Part shown: positions 40,055 to 51,334 of the stretch, piece by piece
Layout: every line of letters starts with the position of its first letter
Numbering within the stretch: position 1 is the stretch's first letter
NCBI GenBank assembly: GCA_035651995.1
Contig: DASRER010000046.1
Span: 28,329-92,328, forward strand
Direction: 5' to 3'
Source of the DNA: Terriglobales bacterium
Lineage (GTDB): Bacteria; Acidobacteriota; Terriglobia; Terriglobales; Acidobacteriaceae
Length of the DNA stretch: 64,000 nucleotides
Program-made: the position numbers and the translations under genes
The notes under the pieces: model-generated
What the model was told of the DNA's origin: nothing
The model's database searches: none
The model's input: only the letters and a program-made list of their open reading frames with translations

Positions 40055-40390
40055 CTATCTCCTGGATCCGGCTTTCGCTGGCTCTTCCTTGCGGGCGCCG
40101 GTCAGGATGCCGAGAACCTCTTCCTCGCGCATGATCAGCACCGGGTCGCCGTCGATGGTGACTTCCGTGCCGGCGTACTTGCCGAACAGGATGCGGTCGC
40201 CTTCCTTCACTGCCAGGGGAAACACCTTGCCGTCTTCGTTGACCTTGCCTTTGCCGATGGCCACCACTTCACCCTCCTGCGGCTTGTCTTTCGCCGAGTC
40301 GGGAATGATGATGCCGCCGCGCGTGGTTTCAGCCTCTTCCACCCGCCGCACCAGGATTCGGTCGTGCAGGGGCGTAAACTTTGTCGCCAT
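40055..40390 (-). CDS. groES: 10 kDa co-chaperonin GroES
   Basis: 111 residues, slightly longer than usual because of a C-terminal extension (after [10 protein letters not shown]). Start [20 protein letters not shown], mobile loop about [17 protein letters not shown], and [16 protein letters not shown] are conserved. A strong ribosome site (AAAGGAG) precedes the ATG. First gene of the groES-groEL unit behind CIRCE. Confidence 0.97.
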   Translation of the reverse strand: MATKFTPLHDRILVRRVEEAETTRGGIIIPDSAKDKPQEGEVVAIGKGKVNEDGKVFPLAVKEGDRILFGKYAGTEVTIDGDPVLIMREEEVLGILTGARKEEPAKAGSRR

Positions 40391-40472
40391 GTGCTACTCC
40401 TTTCAAATCAGCTAAATAGGGGTAAATGAAAACCGTTCGCGGTCGCGAATGCTGTGGGGCGGAGGGTCGTTG

Positions 40473-40499
40473 TTAGCACTCCGCCAGACCGAGTGCCAA
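40473..40499 (-). promoter_or_regulatory. CIRCE operator upstream of groES
   Basis: TTAGCACTC, nine bases, GAGTGCCAA: an inverted repeat matching the CIRCE consensus with one changed base in the right arm. It lies about 85 bases upstream of the groES start codon. CIRCE is bound by the repressor HrcA, whose gene is not in this window. Predicts HrcA control of groES-groEL. Confidence 0.93.
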
Positions 40500-40672
40500 T
40501 GTATCAATGAGGGTTGATTCCTGTCAAGTCTAGCGGGTCAGTTCCGAGGTGGTGGGGGGGCGCTCGGGGCGGAAGGGGATTGCGGTGTGAATGGGGTGAG
40601 AGTGGTGGTTGGCAGGCGGGAGCAACAGGCGGGAGGGTGCGGCGGCTCTAACTGGTTTGAAGGTTGGGCCCC

Positions 40673-41713
40673 ATGCGTGTTGCCGTTGTCCTGCTGCTGG
40701 TAGCTGCCGGGTTGGCGCAGGAGACGGCGCCGACCCCGCTTCCCGAAAGCTGCCCGCCTCGATCGGTCGCGGCATCCTCCGCCGGCATGCCGGAGGACGC
40801 GAAGGAGGACGGTAAGCGCTCGAAAATCCCCACGAAGTACGACGTAAGCCGCATCGGCGATCGCGGGATCGGCGGCGGGATGAATTTCTATTCGCTGGAC
40901 AAGGAGCAGCTGCTCGGCAAGGAGCTGGCGGAGGAGATCGAGCGGTCAGCGAAGCTGGTGAGCGATCCGGTGATCACCGAGTACGTGAACCGGATTGGGC
41001 AGCAGCTGGTGCGGAACTCCGACGCGCGCGTGCCGTTCACCATCAAGGTCATCGACAACGACGAGATCAATGCGTTCGCGCTGCCGGGCGGGTACTTTTA
41101 CGTGAATACCGGGCTGATCGAGGCGGCGGACAACGAGGCGGAACTGGCGGGAGTGATGGCGCACGAGATCGCGCACGTGGCGGCGCGGCATGCGACCAAG
41201 AACGCGACCAAGGCGGAGATCTTCAACCTGGCGTCGATACCGCTGATCTTTGTCGGCGGGCCGGCGGGGTATGCGGTGCGGCAGGTGGCGGGGATAGCGA
41301 TGCCGATGTCGTTCCTGAAGTTCAGCCGCGACGCGGAGCGAGAGGCCGACCTGCTGGGCCTGGAGTATCAGTACGCCAGCGGGTATGACCCGGAGGCGTT
41401 CATCGCGTTCTTCGAGAAACTGGAGTCGAAGGAGAAGAAGAAGCAGAACGTGCTGGCGCGCGCGTTCGCGACGCATCCGATGACGGAAGACAGAGTGAAG
41501 CGGGCAGAGCGCGCGATGGAGGACATGCTGCCGGCGAAAAACCAGTACATCGTGAGCACGAGCGAGTTCGACGACATCAAGGCGCGGCTGGCGCAGTTGG
41601 AAAACCGGCGGCGGATTGATGAGGGCAAGGAAGGGAAGCCGACGTTGCGGCGACGCGATGGCGAAGCGACGGATGACGGCGGCCCACCGACGTTGAAGAG
41701 GCGGCCGAATTAG
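40673..41713 (+). CDS. secreted M48-family zinc metalloprotease
   Basis: 346 residues from the ATG reading MRVAVVLLLVAAGLAQE (signal peptide about 1-16). The zinc site HEIAHVAARH with third ligand in EREADLLGLEY is complete. Pro-domain-like segment INAFALPGGYFYVNTGL fits the BepA/Oma1/Ste24-type M48C group. C-terminus is charged and has LRRRDGEATDDGGPPTLKRR. Probably a periplasmic protease for envelope protein quality control. First gene right of the G/C skew switch. Confidence 0.9.
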   Translation: MRVAVVLLLVAAGLAQETAPTPLPESCPPRSVAASSAGMPEDAKEDGKRSKIPTKYDVSRIGDRGIGGGMNFYSLDKEQLLGKELAEEIERSAKLVSDPVITEYVNRIGQQLVRNSDARVPFTIKVIDNDEINAFALPGGYFYVNTGLIEAADNEAELAGVMAHEIAHVAARHATKNATKAEIFNLASIPLIFVGGPAGYAVRQVAGIAMPMSFLKFSRDAEREADLLGLEYQYASGYDPEAFIAFFEKLESKEKKKQNVLARAFATHPMTEDRVKRAERAMEDMLPAKNQYIVSTSEFDDIKARLAQLENRRRIDEGKEGKPTLRRRDGEATDDGGPPTLKRRPN

Positions 41714-41984
41714 TTTCGTGATCGCGCCCCGCGCCGGCGCGATTGCTTTCACGCCCTCGCGAACTGCACAGGTCGTGAGCCCGCACAGCGCGCGGCCCGG
41801 GACGACCCGTTTGTTTCCTCGTCACATTCTGATGGACACAAACATCACACGGGCGGGGCCGCCTGTCTCCATAGCACCTGGATGGTGACCGCCGGGAGCT
41901 GCGAGGGCAGTGAGCGGCAAGCCCGGCGCGGCGAGGATCGAGCACAAGAGCGGGCACGCCCCGGGCTGCAGCGTCGCCAGCAAA

Positions 41985-42431
41985 TCATTTGCGGCACTGC
42001 GAGCAGTAGCCGCCGATCTCGAGGCGGGCGACGACCACGTGGAAACCGCACTCTGTCTCGACCGAGCGGGTGAGCTTGCGGAAGAGAGTGCTTTCGAATT
42101 CGGCGACGGCGCCGCAGCGGAGGCAGGTCATGTGGAGGTGATCGCGGCCGATCTTGCGCTCGTAGTAGTGGCCTTCGCCTTTCACGTGCATGAGATCGAG
42201 CTCGTCAATGAGGCCGTGGCGCTTGAGGAGGCCGAGGGTACGGTAGACGGTGACGCGATCGACGTTGGGGTTGAGGCGACGGGCGCGACGGAGGAGCTGT
42301 GAGGCGTCGAGGTGCTTCTGAGCGGTTTCGATAACGGCGAGGATGGCGCGTCGCTGACGCGTCATGCGGACGCCGCGGCGAACGAGTTCGCCGAGCAGGG
42401 CGCCGGGGCTTTCCGTTTGAGGCAGAGGCAT
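41985..42431 (-). CDS. Fur-family metal-dependent repressor
   Basis: 148 residues. Winged helix (VRMTRQRRAILAVIE, RVTVYRTLGLLKRHGLI) and dimerisation domain with metal ligands HYYERKIGRDHLHMTCLRCG plus a second Cys pair GGYCSQCRK, giving a structural CxxC zinc site. Could be Fur, Zur or PerR; the sequence does not decide. It is divergent from a TonB-dependent siderophore-type receptor, which argues for iron or zinc control. The 158-base gap between them has inverted repeats that may be its operator. Confidence 0.92.
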   Translation of the reverse strand: MPLPQTESPGALLGELVRRGVRMTRQRRAILAVIETAQKHLDASQLLRRARRLNPNVDRVTVYRTLGLLKRHGLIDELDLMHVKGEGHYYERKIGRDHLHMTCLRCGAVAEFESTLFRKLTRSVETECGFHVVVARLEIGGYCSQCRK

Positions 42432-42506
42432 AAGGGTCCACGTTCAGTCGCTGGCGGCCGGCGAAGGCCAAACCAATCACAAGCCCAAAGAAGCCCACGA
42501 TACGAG

Positions 42507-42535
42507 TTGCAAGTAGTTGCAACCTGTTTGCAACA
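42507..42535. promoter_or_regulatory. GTTGCAA inverted repeat, candidate Fur-family operator
   Basis: GTTGCAA GTAG TTGCAAC is a perfect 7+7 inverted repeat, followed after two bases by a further half-site GTTTGCAAC. A related palindrome TGCAAC TAA GTTGCA lies just inside the receptor coding region at about 42602-42616. The position between a Fur-family gene and a TonB receptor makes it a likely operator. Confidence 0.6.
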
Positions 42536-42552
42536 GAATCTGGGCCGAACCG

Positions 42553-42582
42553 TTGACAGCGAAGCGAGCAGTCCCGTTAAAT
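42553..42582 (+). promoter_or_regulatory. sigma-70-type promoter of the TonB receptor
   Basis: A perfect TTGACA -35 lies 18 bases before TTAAAT, a 4/6 match to the -10 consensus. It sits directly downstream of the inverted repeat cluster and about eight bases before the ATG, so a bound repressor upstream could interfere with RNA polymerase. Confidence 0.55.
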
Positions 42583-42589
42583 CGAAAGC

Positions 42590-44926
42590 ATGCTATCTCA
42601 GATGCAACTAAGTTGCAAGTCGTTCAGGCGGGTGGCGCCCGTCGTGTTCGGCGTGTGCCTGACAGCGACCGCAGCCATGGCGCAATCGGTCTGCGGACGG
42701 GTGGTGGACAGCTCGCACGCGGCGATCCAGGGCGCGCAGGTCACGGCCAGTGGAGGGGCGGCAAAGTGGACGGCGGTGACCGACGCGGCCGGGGAGTTTC
42801 GGGCGCCGGCGGCGCCGGGGCGAACCACGCTGCGGATCAGCGCGGCAGGATTCGAGACGCGGTCGTGGGTGCTGGAGGGGAACGGCCCGCCAGACGCAGA
42901 AGTGCGGGAATTCGTGCTGCGAGTGGCGCGGGTGAGCGAGACGGTGACGGTGACCGAACCGGCCGGCGAGCAGATTGCGACGATCACGAGCGCAACCAAG
43001 ACACCGACGGCGCTGGTTGACGTCCCGCAGTCGGTGACGGTGGTGGGCCGCAAGCAGCTGGGCGAGCAGATGATGCTGAGCATGGCCGACGTGGTGCGCT
43101 ACGTGCCGGGCGTGACAGCGGTGCAGGGTGAGAACAATCGGGACCAGCTGGTGATACGCGGGCAGAGCACGTCGGCCGATTTCTTCGTGGACGGCGTGCG
43201 CGACGACGTGCAGTACTACCGCGATGTTTACAACGTGGAGCGAGTGGAGGCATTGAAGGGACCGAACGCCATGGTGTTCGGGCGCGGCGGAGGCGGGGGC
43301 GTGATCAACCGGGTGATGAAGGAAGCGGACGCGGCGCCGGTCCGCGAGTTCACGCTGCTGGGCGGGGCGTTCGGCGATCGCCGATTTGCGACGGACCTGG
43401 ACCAGCCGATCAGCGAGCGGCTGGCGGTGCGGCTGAATGGAATGTACGAAATTGCGGACAGCTTCCGCCGGTTTGTGGGCCTGGAGCGCTACGGGACCAA
43501 TCCGACGGCGAGGCTGAAGGTCACGAAGAACACGACGGTCACGAGCGGGTATGAGTACTTTCACGACGGGCGGGTGGCGGACCGCGGCATTCCGTCGTTC
43601 CACGGTTTGCCGGTGGATGTGCCGGCATCGCTGTACTTCGGGGACCCGGACCAGAGCCGGGTGCGAGCGCGGGTGCACCTGGGATCGCTGAGGGTGGAGC
43701 ACGTGGCGCGATCGTTCGTGGTCCGGAACCGCTTTCTGATCGGCGACTACGATCGCGGGTATCAGAACTTCGTGCCGGGGGCGGTGACGCCGGACGGGAC
43801 GCGGGCGGCGCTTTCCGCATACAACAATGCGACGAAGCGGCGGAACCTGTTCAACCAGACGGACGTGACGCGGCTCGCCTCGAGCGGCAAAGCGAAGCAC
43901 ACGCTGCTCGGCGGCGTGGAACTGGGAAGGCAACTGACGGACAACTTCCGCAACACGGGGTTCTTCGGCAACACGGCGACATCGATCCTGGCGCCGGTGT
44001 CGAATCCGGCGATCTCGACGCCAGTCACGTTTCGGCAGAGCTCGACCGACGCCAACAACCACGTGACGACGGTGGTGGGGGCGGTGTACGGGCAGGACCA
44101 GGTGGAAGTGACGCGGTGGCTGCAACTGCTCGGCGGCGTACGGTTCGACTACTTCGACCTGAACTTCCACGACAACCGGACGGGCACGGAACTGCAGCGG
44201 GTGGACCGGCTGGTGTCGCCGCGTGCAGGCGTGGTGCTGAAGCCGATGGCCGCGCTCTCGGTGTATGGGAGCTACAGCGTGTCGTACCTGCCGAGTTCGG
44301 GCGACCAGTTCTCGTCGCTGACGGTGATCACTCAGCAGGTGAAGCCGGAGCGGTTCACCAACTACGAGGTCGGCGCGAAATGGAACCTGTTGCGCGATCT
44401 TGCGGTGACGACGGCGGTGTACCGGTTGGACCGCACGAACACGCGGGCGAGCGATCCCAACGATCCGACGCGAATCCTGCAAACCGGGAGCACGCGGAGC
44501 AACGGGTTCGAGGCGGGCGTGAGCGGGAGCGTTACGCGACGGTGGGGAATTGCCGGCGGGTACGCCTACCAGGACGTGTTCATCACGGGGGCGACGACGT
44601 CGGCGGCGGTGGGAGCGCAGGTGGCGCAGACACCGCACCACACGTTCTCGTTGTGGAACACGTACCGGATCATGCCGCGACTCGGGGCCGGCCTGGGAAT
44701 TGTGCAGCGCAGTGACATGTTCGCGGCGGCGGACAACACGGTGCGGCTGCCGGGATATGTGCGAGCGGACGCTGCCCTTTACGTGACGCTGACCGAGCGA
44801 ATCCGAATGCAGGCGAACGTTGAGAACCTTTTCGACCGGCGCTACTACCTGAACGCGGACAATAACAACAACATCTCACCGGGCCCGACGCGGGCGGTTC
44901 GGGTGGGACTGGCGGCGCGTTTCTAG
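42590..44926 (+). CDS. TonB-dependent siderophore-type receptor
   Basis: 778 residues. Signal peptide about 1-31 (ending AMAQ). An N-terminal carboxypeptidase-regulatory-like beta-sandwich (about 32-110) precedes the plug (about 125-245: TPTALVDVPQSVTVVGRKQL, RYVPGVTAVQGENNRDQLVIRG split over it, VEALKGPNAMVFGRGGGGGV) and a 22-strand barrel ending with Phe (RVGLAARF). The plug pattern matches FhuA/FiuA-like ferric siderophore receptors. Imports a chelate across the outer membrane using TonB-ExbBD energy. Likely repressed by the adjacent Fur-family protein. Confidence 0.93.
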   Translation: MLSQMQLSCKSFRRVAPVVFGVCLTATAAMAQSVCGRVVDSSHAAIQGAQVTASGGAAKWTAVTDAAGEFRAPAAPGRTTLRISAAGFETRSWVLEGNGPPDAEVREFVLRVARVSETVTVTEPAGEQIATITSATKTPTALVDVPQSVTVVGRKQLGEQMMLSMADVVRYVPGVTAVQGENNRDQLVIRGQSTSADFFVDGVRDDVQYYRDVYNVERVEALKGPNAMVFGRGGGGGVINRVMKEADAAPVREFTLLGGAFGDRRFATDLDQPISERLAVRLNGMYEIADSFRRFVGLERYGTNPTARLKVTKNTTVTSGYEYFHDGRVADRGIPSFHGLPVDVPASLYFGDPDQSRVRARVHLGSLRVEHVARSFVVRNRFLIGDYDRGYQNFVPGAVTPDGTRAALSAYNNATKRRNLFNQTDVTRLASSGKAKHTLLGGVELGRQLTDNFRNTGFFGNTATSILAPVSNPAISTPVTFRQSSTDANNHVTTVVGAVYGQDQVEVTRWLQLLGGVRFDYFDLNFHDNRTGTELQRVDRLVSPRAGVVLKPMAALSVYGSYSVSYLPSSGDQFSSLTVITQQVKPERFTNYEVGAKWNLLRDLAVTTAVYRLDRTNTRASDPNDPTRILQTGSTRSNGFEAGVSGSVTRRWGIAGGYAYQDVFITGATTSAAVGAQVAQTPHHTFSLWNTYRIMPRLGAGLGIVQRSDMFAAADNTVRLPGYVRADAALYVTLTERIRMQANVENLFDRRYYLNADNNNNISPGPTRAVRVGLAARF

Positions 44927-44973
44927 GAGCTTTCCGTCGCGAAACCGGCAGCCCTGGCGCAAGGCGGCGCGAA

Positions 44974-45567
44974 CTATTCCGGAGGCGTTGGAGGCAGGGG
45001 CGGCGGGGCGGAGCCAGAATCGGGAAGGATGCGGGACTTGGCGGTGAACTTGCGACAGCCGCGGAAGGTGGTCTGGTTATGTGAGCACTGCGACGGACGG
45101 CGACGACAGGCACGAGTTTCCGAATCGATGGGAAGGACGAACGTGGTGCCGTCGCCGAGCGGAACGTCGGCGTACTGGATGGTCAACTCGGAGCGCGTGA
45201 GCTGCGCGCCGCTCGCGGCGAGCGCGGGAGTGCGGAATTCGAGACGCAGAGGGTGGGCGGTGATGGCGTCGATCCAGAGGCGGCCTTCGAAGGCGGGGAA
45301 GTAGCTGGCGCCGTTGACGCGCACCTCGTAGCTGCGGTTGTTGGCGGCGTCGACGCGGAAGTCGTAAGCGAGCGCGGAGCGGTTCTGGATTCTTTCTTCC
45401 CTGGCAAAGCGGAATTCGGTCTTGCTGGTTTCCACGAACAGGACAAGCAGGTAGTTGCCGAACTCGCCGATGGACCACATGCCGGAGAGTTCGGCGTAGT
45501 CCTTGGCTGCGGGCTGGCCGTTAACGGTGATGTCCTGGAAGCGCTGCTCGCCGTGCTCGTAGGTGAC
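44974..45567 (-). pseudogene. 5'-truncated gene of an acidobacterial lipoprotein-like family
   Basis: About 198 residues starting VTYEHGEQRFQDITVNG and going on through SGMWSIGEFGNYLLVLF, EFRFAREERIQNRSALAYDF and PLRLEFR to a Pro-rich end. This matches the C-terminal two thirds of a secreted family common in Acidobacteriota. No start codon exists: upstream the frame runs open through two copies of the R1 repeat with no ATG/GTG/TTG, and the usual signal peptide and Cys-rich start are missing. The break lies exactly where the first R1 copy begins, so a repeat-linked rearrangement probably removed the 5' end. Confidence 0.7.
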
Positions 45568-45568
45568 C

Positions 45569-45666
45569 AGGGATCCTTCGACTCGCGCTTCGCGCTCGCT
45601 CAGGATGACGACTCTGGATGGACCTAGGGATCCTTCGACTCGCGCTTCGCGCTCGCTCAGGATGAC
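45569..45666 (-). repeat. two direct copies of R1 (minus orientation)
   Basis: GGATCCTTCGACTCGCGC...CTCAGGATGAC occurs at 45571-45609 and again at 45628-45666, separated by 18 bases. Each has a central palindrome GCGCTTCGCGCTC. They abut the truncated gene. Confidence 0.9.
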
Positions 45667-45713
45667 AGCTGGAGCGGTAGTGATCGTGGAAGCGGAGACG
45701 CAGCAAGCTGTCT

Positions 45714-47858
<2,145 letters not shown>

Positions 47859-48030
47859 GGGAGCGGGATTATAAAGGCTGGTTGGTCTCCGGCCGTCGGT
47901 GGTTGGCAGAAGTTCAACCGCGACCACGAAGGGCACGCAGGAAGCCCAGCCGATCCGGTCATCGGTTGGATAAAGAATTAGGGTCAAAGGCGCCCAAGGC
48001 ACGCCCAGCCTGCGTACACGCGGTGTACGT

Positions 48031-48846
48031 TCATTTCGCTTCGGGGTAAACCCCGAGGAGCTTGACGCGCTGGGCGGCGCGGGCGAGATCGCGGAGCGCG
48101 GCCCGGGATTCGCGGTCGTCGCCGCGGAGGAAGTCGGCGAAGAAGACGTACTCCCAGGGGCGTCCGCGAACGGGGCGCGATTCGATTTTGCTGAGGCTGA
48201 TGCCGCGCGACGCGAAGCCGCTGAGCGCGCGGTACAAGGCGCCGGGCTGGTTCTTCAGGAAAAACGCAATCGAAGTCTTGTTGGCGCGGGGGAGCGGTCT
48301 GCCGGCCCGCAGCACCAGGTAGAAGCGGGTGAAGTTCTGCTTGTCGTCTTCGATGCCGCGGAGCAGGAAGCGCGCGCCGTATTCGCGGGCGGCCGCGCGT
48401 CCGGCGATGGCGGCGGTGTCGCTCAGCTGCCGGGCCATGACGTGCTTCACGCTTCCGGCGGTGTCGTAGAAGGGCACCGGTTCGATGTTGCGGTGGCGCT
48501 TGAAAAAGTCGCGGCATTGCGCGAGCGCGACGGGATGAGAGAGCACGCGGCGGACGCCGGCAAGCTTCACGCCGGGGGCGGCGAGCAGGTTGTGCTCGAT
48601 ACGCAGGCGGAATTCGCGCTGGATGAAGACCGGGCGCTCGAGGAGCAGGTCGTAGTGCTCGCTGACGGGGCCGGCGAGCGTGTTCTCGATGGGGATCACG
48701 GCGGCATCGACGCGGCGGGCGCGCAGGGCGTTGAAGACGTCGAGCGAGACGGCGCATGGGACGACGGAGCAGCCGGGCAGCATTTGCCCGGCGGCGGCGT
48801 GGCTGAACGAGCCGAGCTCTCCCTGGATGGCGACGCGCAAGGCCAT
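48031..48846 (-). CDS. pheA: prephenate dehydratase (monofunctional PheA)
   Basis: 271 residues from the ATG reading MALRVAIQGELGSFS. Catalytic domain (about 1-180) has GSFSHAAAGQML, PIENTLAGPVSEHYDLL and the catalytic TRF in DKQNFTRFYLVL. A C-terminal ACT domain (about 190-270) has the Phe-binding ESRP in SKIESRPVRGRPWEYVFF. Converts prephenate to phenylpyruvate, with feedback control by Phe. No chorismate mutase domain is fused. Confidence 0.95.
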   Translation of the reverse strand: MALRVAIQGELGSFSHAAAGQMLPGCSVVPCAVSLDVFNALRARRVDAAVIPIENTLAGPVSEHYDLLLERPVFIQREFRLRIEHNLLAAPGVKLAGVRRVLSHPVALAQCRDFFKRHRNIEPVPFYDTAGSVKHVMARQLSDTAAIAGRAAAREYGARFLLRGIEDDKQNFTRFYLVLRAGRPLPRANKTSIAFFLKNQPGALYRALSGFASRGISLSKIESRPVRGRPWEYVFFADFLRGDDRESRAALRDLARAAQRVKLLGVYPEAK

Positions 48847-49051
48847 GAAGGACACAGCTTACAGGGCGGAGCAGGGCGGCAGCTACCCGGCTGCGGTTGC
48901 CCAAAGGAGGGCATGGCATGGTTGTCCGCAGGAGGGAATTCCGCGGGCGGTTTTGAGCGTGGCCCAGGCCCTGGGGTGACAACCCGCGCTGCTGGCGGCG
49001 CACCGAACTGTGTAGCGGTACGAACCCCGGAGTCGGTGGGAGGGAGTGCTT

Positions 49052-49204
49052 ATGCTGTGGACCCTGTTTGTCGTCCTGTTAGTTCTATGGCTGCTGGGAG
49101 TGGTGAGCAGCTACACCCTGGGCGGATTCATTCACATTCTGCTGGTGCTGGCAGTGATTGCGTTGATCTTCCAGCTCATCAGCGGCCGCCGGACAGTCGT
49201 ATAG
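49052..49204 (+). CDS. small membrane protein, lmo0937 family
   Basis: 50 residues, MLWTLFVVLLVLWLLGVVSS then YTLGGFIHILLVLAVIALIFQLISGRR. Two short transmembrane helices joined by a Gly-containing turn, matching the lmo0937-type small proteins found across many bacteria, often under stress control. A strong ribosome site (GGGAGGGAG) ends five to six bases before the ATG. Function unknown. Confidence 0.88.
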   Translation: MLWTLFVVLLVLWLLGVVSSYTLGGFIHILLVLAVIALIFQLISGRRTVV

Positions 49205-49674
49205 CACCCTGCCGCCCTACGGGGAGGTCAACGGGGGATTGCTTCACGTCGCGTAGCGTAGTCGCGGTCGGTATTGCGAAGGGGCGCCTGAGGGCGTCCC
49301 TGATTTTTTTGGTCGTTCGTCGTTAGTGGCTGGCGGGCCCCTTCGCGCTGTCATTCTGGTCTGAGAGTTGTGGCTCGGCGCCGGCGGGCGAGGGCGCGCG
49401 CCGCTACATCGTCCCAATCCGAATCAGGTAACTGCCCTAGCACGAACGCGTGAGTACTAGGGGCTACTCTGGATTGTGAGTTCCTTTCCATCCGGGTACT
49501 TTCGTTACATTTTTAGGCCGTGCCGAAGACGCGGACCAGACGTCTTGGCGGAACGCTCAATTTGAGCAGAGCAACGTCGGCGGGGCATGCAGAAACGTCA
49601 TGCCTCGCCGGTGTGTTTTTCAGGGGGCGTGGGCGCTCAGGTTCGCATAGACTCGAGGTGAACGAGGCACGAGG
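49205..49674. other. intergenic region, mostly featureless
   Basis: Contains one R3-type repeat in minus orientation (about 49372-49412, GCCGGCGGGCGAGGGCGCG) and no convincing reading frame, promoter or terminator that I can support. Confidence 0.5.
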
Positions 49675-49863
49675 ATGGCAACGGAAGTCAGGCCGTTTCC
49701 GGTGGTTGAGGTGGGCGGGGCGGCGCAGCTCGTGGCGATCGCGCCTCGGCTGGCTTCGGTGGACCTGTTGTGGCTGACGGCGCTCGTCATCCTGTACTTC
49801 CCGTGCCGGTGGTGGGCCGAGTGCAAGCGGACGCATCGTGCGTGGTGGGTGAGCTACCTGTAA
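49675..49863 (+). CDS. short membrane protein or gene remnant
   Basis: 62 residues with one hydrophobic helix (about 28-46, [17 protein letters not shown]) and a basic, aromatic end [12 protein letters not shown]. The end resembles the last helix and tail of longer DUF1624/acyltransferase-like membrane proteins, so it may be a remnant of such a gene. A GAGG lies seven bases before the ATG, so expression is possible. Confidence 0.35.
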   Translation: MATEVRPFPVVEVGGAAQLVAIAPRLASVDLLWLTALVILYFPCRWWAECKRTHRAWWVSYL

Positions 49864-49974
49864 CCGCCGCATTGCGGAACTGCCAAACTGCCGAATTGAA
49901 AAACCTGTGCGCGGGCAGCTTTCGATGCGGCAGTCCGCAGGTTGGCAATTCGACAATTCCGGTACACTCCCGGA

Positions 49975-51132
49975 GTGAAATTCTCCTCCCGCACATCGTG
50001 GGACCTGGGGCCGAACCGGCTGGCGTCGGCGCTGGCGGAAGCGCGGGCGGCGGGGCGGGAGATTCTGGACCTGACCGAATCGAACCCGACGCGCTGCGGG
50101 TTCCAGTACAACGAGCGCGAGATCCTTGGGGCCTTGAGTGACCAGCAGTCGCTCGTCTACGAGCCGGAGCCGCGCGGGCTGCCGCGCGCGCGGGAAGCGG
50201 TGGCCGGGTATTACACCGCGCGCGGAGCGGAGATTTCTTCGGAGCAGATTTTTCTTACGACCAGCACAAGCGAAGGCCATTCGCACCTGTTTCGACTGCT
50301 GTGCGATGCGGGCGACGAGGTGCTGGCGCCGAGTCCGAGTTATCCGCTGTTCGATTTTCTGGCGGCGCTCGACAACGTGCGGCTGGTGCGGTATCCGCTG
50401 GTCTACGACCACGGGTGGCAAATTGATTTGCACGCGCTGGAGCAGGCGATTACGCCGCGCACGCGCGCGGTGATGCTGGTGCATCCCAACAATCCCACCG
50501 GATCGTATGTGAGCGCGGGCGAGCGCGATGCGCTGAATGCACTCTGTCGCGAGCGCGGGTTGGCGCTGGTGGCAGATGAGGTGTTTCTGGATTATCCGCA
50601 TGATGGCCCGGCGCGGACGAGCTTTGCCGGGAATGCGGAGGCGCTCACGTTCGTGCTGAGCGGCCTCTCGAAGATTGCGGCCCTGCCGCAGATGAAGGCG
50701 GCGTGGGTGGCGGCGTCGGGGCCGCAGGAGTTGGTGGCGGCCGCGACCGCGCGGCTGGAGGTCATTGCCGACACCTTTCTCTCGATGAACGCGCCGGTGC
50801 AGCACGCGTTGCCGGTGCTTCTGGCGCAGCGCGTAAACGAGCAGATCCAGGCGCGCGTCGCGCGAAACCTGGCCGAACTGGACCGGCAGCTGGGGGCGCA
50901 GAAACCGGTTTCGCGACTCAACGTCGAAGCGGGATGGTATGCGGTGTTGCGCGTGCCGGCAGTGGGCAACGATGACGACCTGGCGGTGGAACTGGTCCGG
51001 CGCGAGGGGGTCCTGGCGCATCCCGGGCATTTTTATGATTTTCAGCGGGAAGGATTTCTGGTGGTCAGCTTGATTGCGCCGGTTGCAGCGTTTGCGGAGG
51101 GGATGAAGCGGGTGTTGCGGGTAGTTGGGTAG
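49975..51132 (+). CDS. class I/II PLP-dependent aminotransferase
   Basis: 385 residues from a GTG reading VKFSSRTSWDLGPNRL. Fold-type I aminotransferase: ESNPTRCGF, TSTSEGHSHLFRLLC (PLP phosphate site region), HPNNPTGSYVS, and the Schiff-base Lys in LSGLSKIAALPQMK. Likely an amino acid or aromatic aminotransferase; pheA about 1.1 kb away on the other strand makes an aromatic substrate possible but unproven. TACACT lies six bases before the GTG: probably leaderless. Confidence 0.9.
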   Translation: MKFSSRTSWDLGPNRLASALAEARAAGREILDLTESNPTRCGFQYNEREILGALSDQQSLVYEPEPRGLPRAREAVAGYYTARGAEISSEQIFLTTSTSEGHSHLFRLLCDAGDEVLAPSPSYPLFDFLAALDNVRLVRYPLVYDHGWQIDLHALEQAITPRTRAVMLVHPNNPTGSYVSAGERDALNALCRERGLALVADEVFLDYPHDGPARTSFAGNAEALTFVLSGLSKIAALPQMKAAWVAASGPQELVAAATARLEVIADTFLSMNAPVQHALPVLLAQRVNEQIQARVARNLAELDRQLGAQKPVSRLNVEAGWYAVLRVPAVGNDDDLAVELVRREGVLAHPGHFYDFQREGFLVVSLIAPVAAFAEGMKRVLRVVG

Positions 51133-51334
51133 CGTCGCCCCTACGCGCTCGGACTTGATGCTGCTCTCCCAGCGCTCACGTGCTGGGCCAGCGAATGGCG
51201 TCGCTCCGCGACTGCGCGGACGGGGGCGTCGGCGCCACGCGGTCTGGGCTCGCTGCGCTCAGGATGACCCGGGGGAGAGAGGGGTCCAATTGCCCGCCGT
51301 TTCTGATTCACTGTCCACGATCTCTATCCACTTT

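Noticed and set aside
40391..40672. Confirmed oriC
   Set aside because: The skew and repeat flip point here, but no DnaA-box cluster or dnaA/dnaN genes are visible, so it is listed only as a finding, not as a feature.
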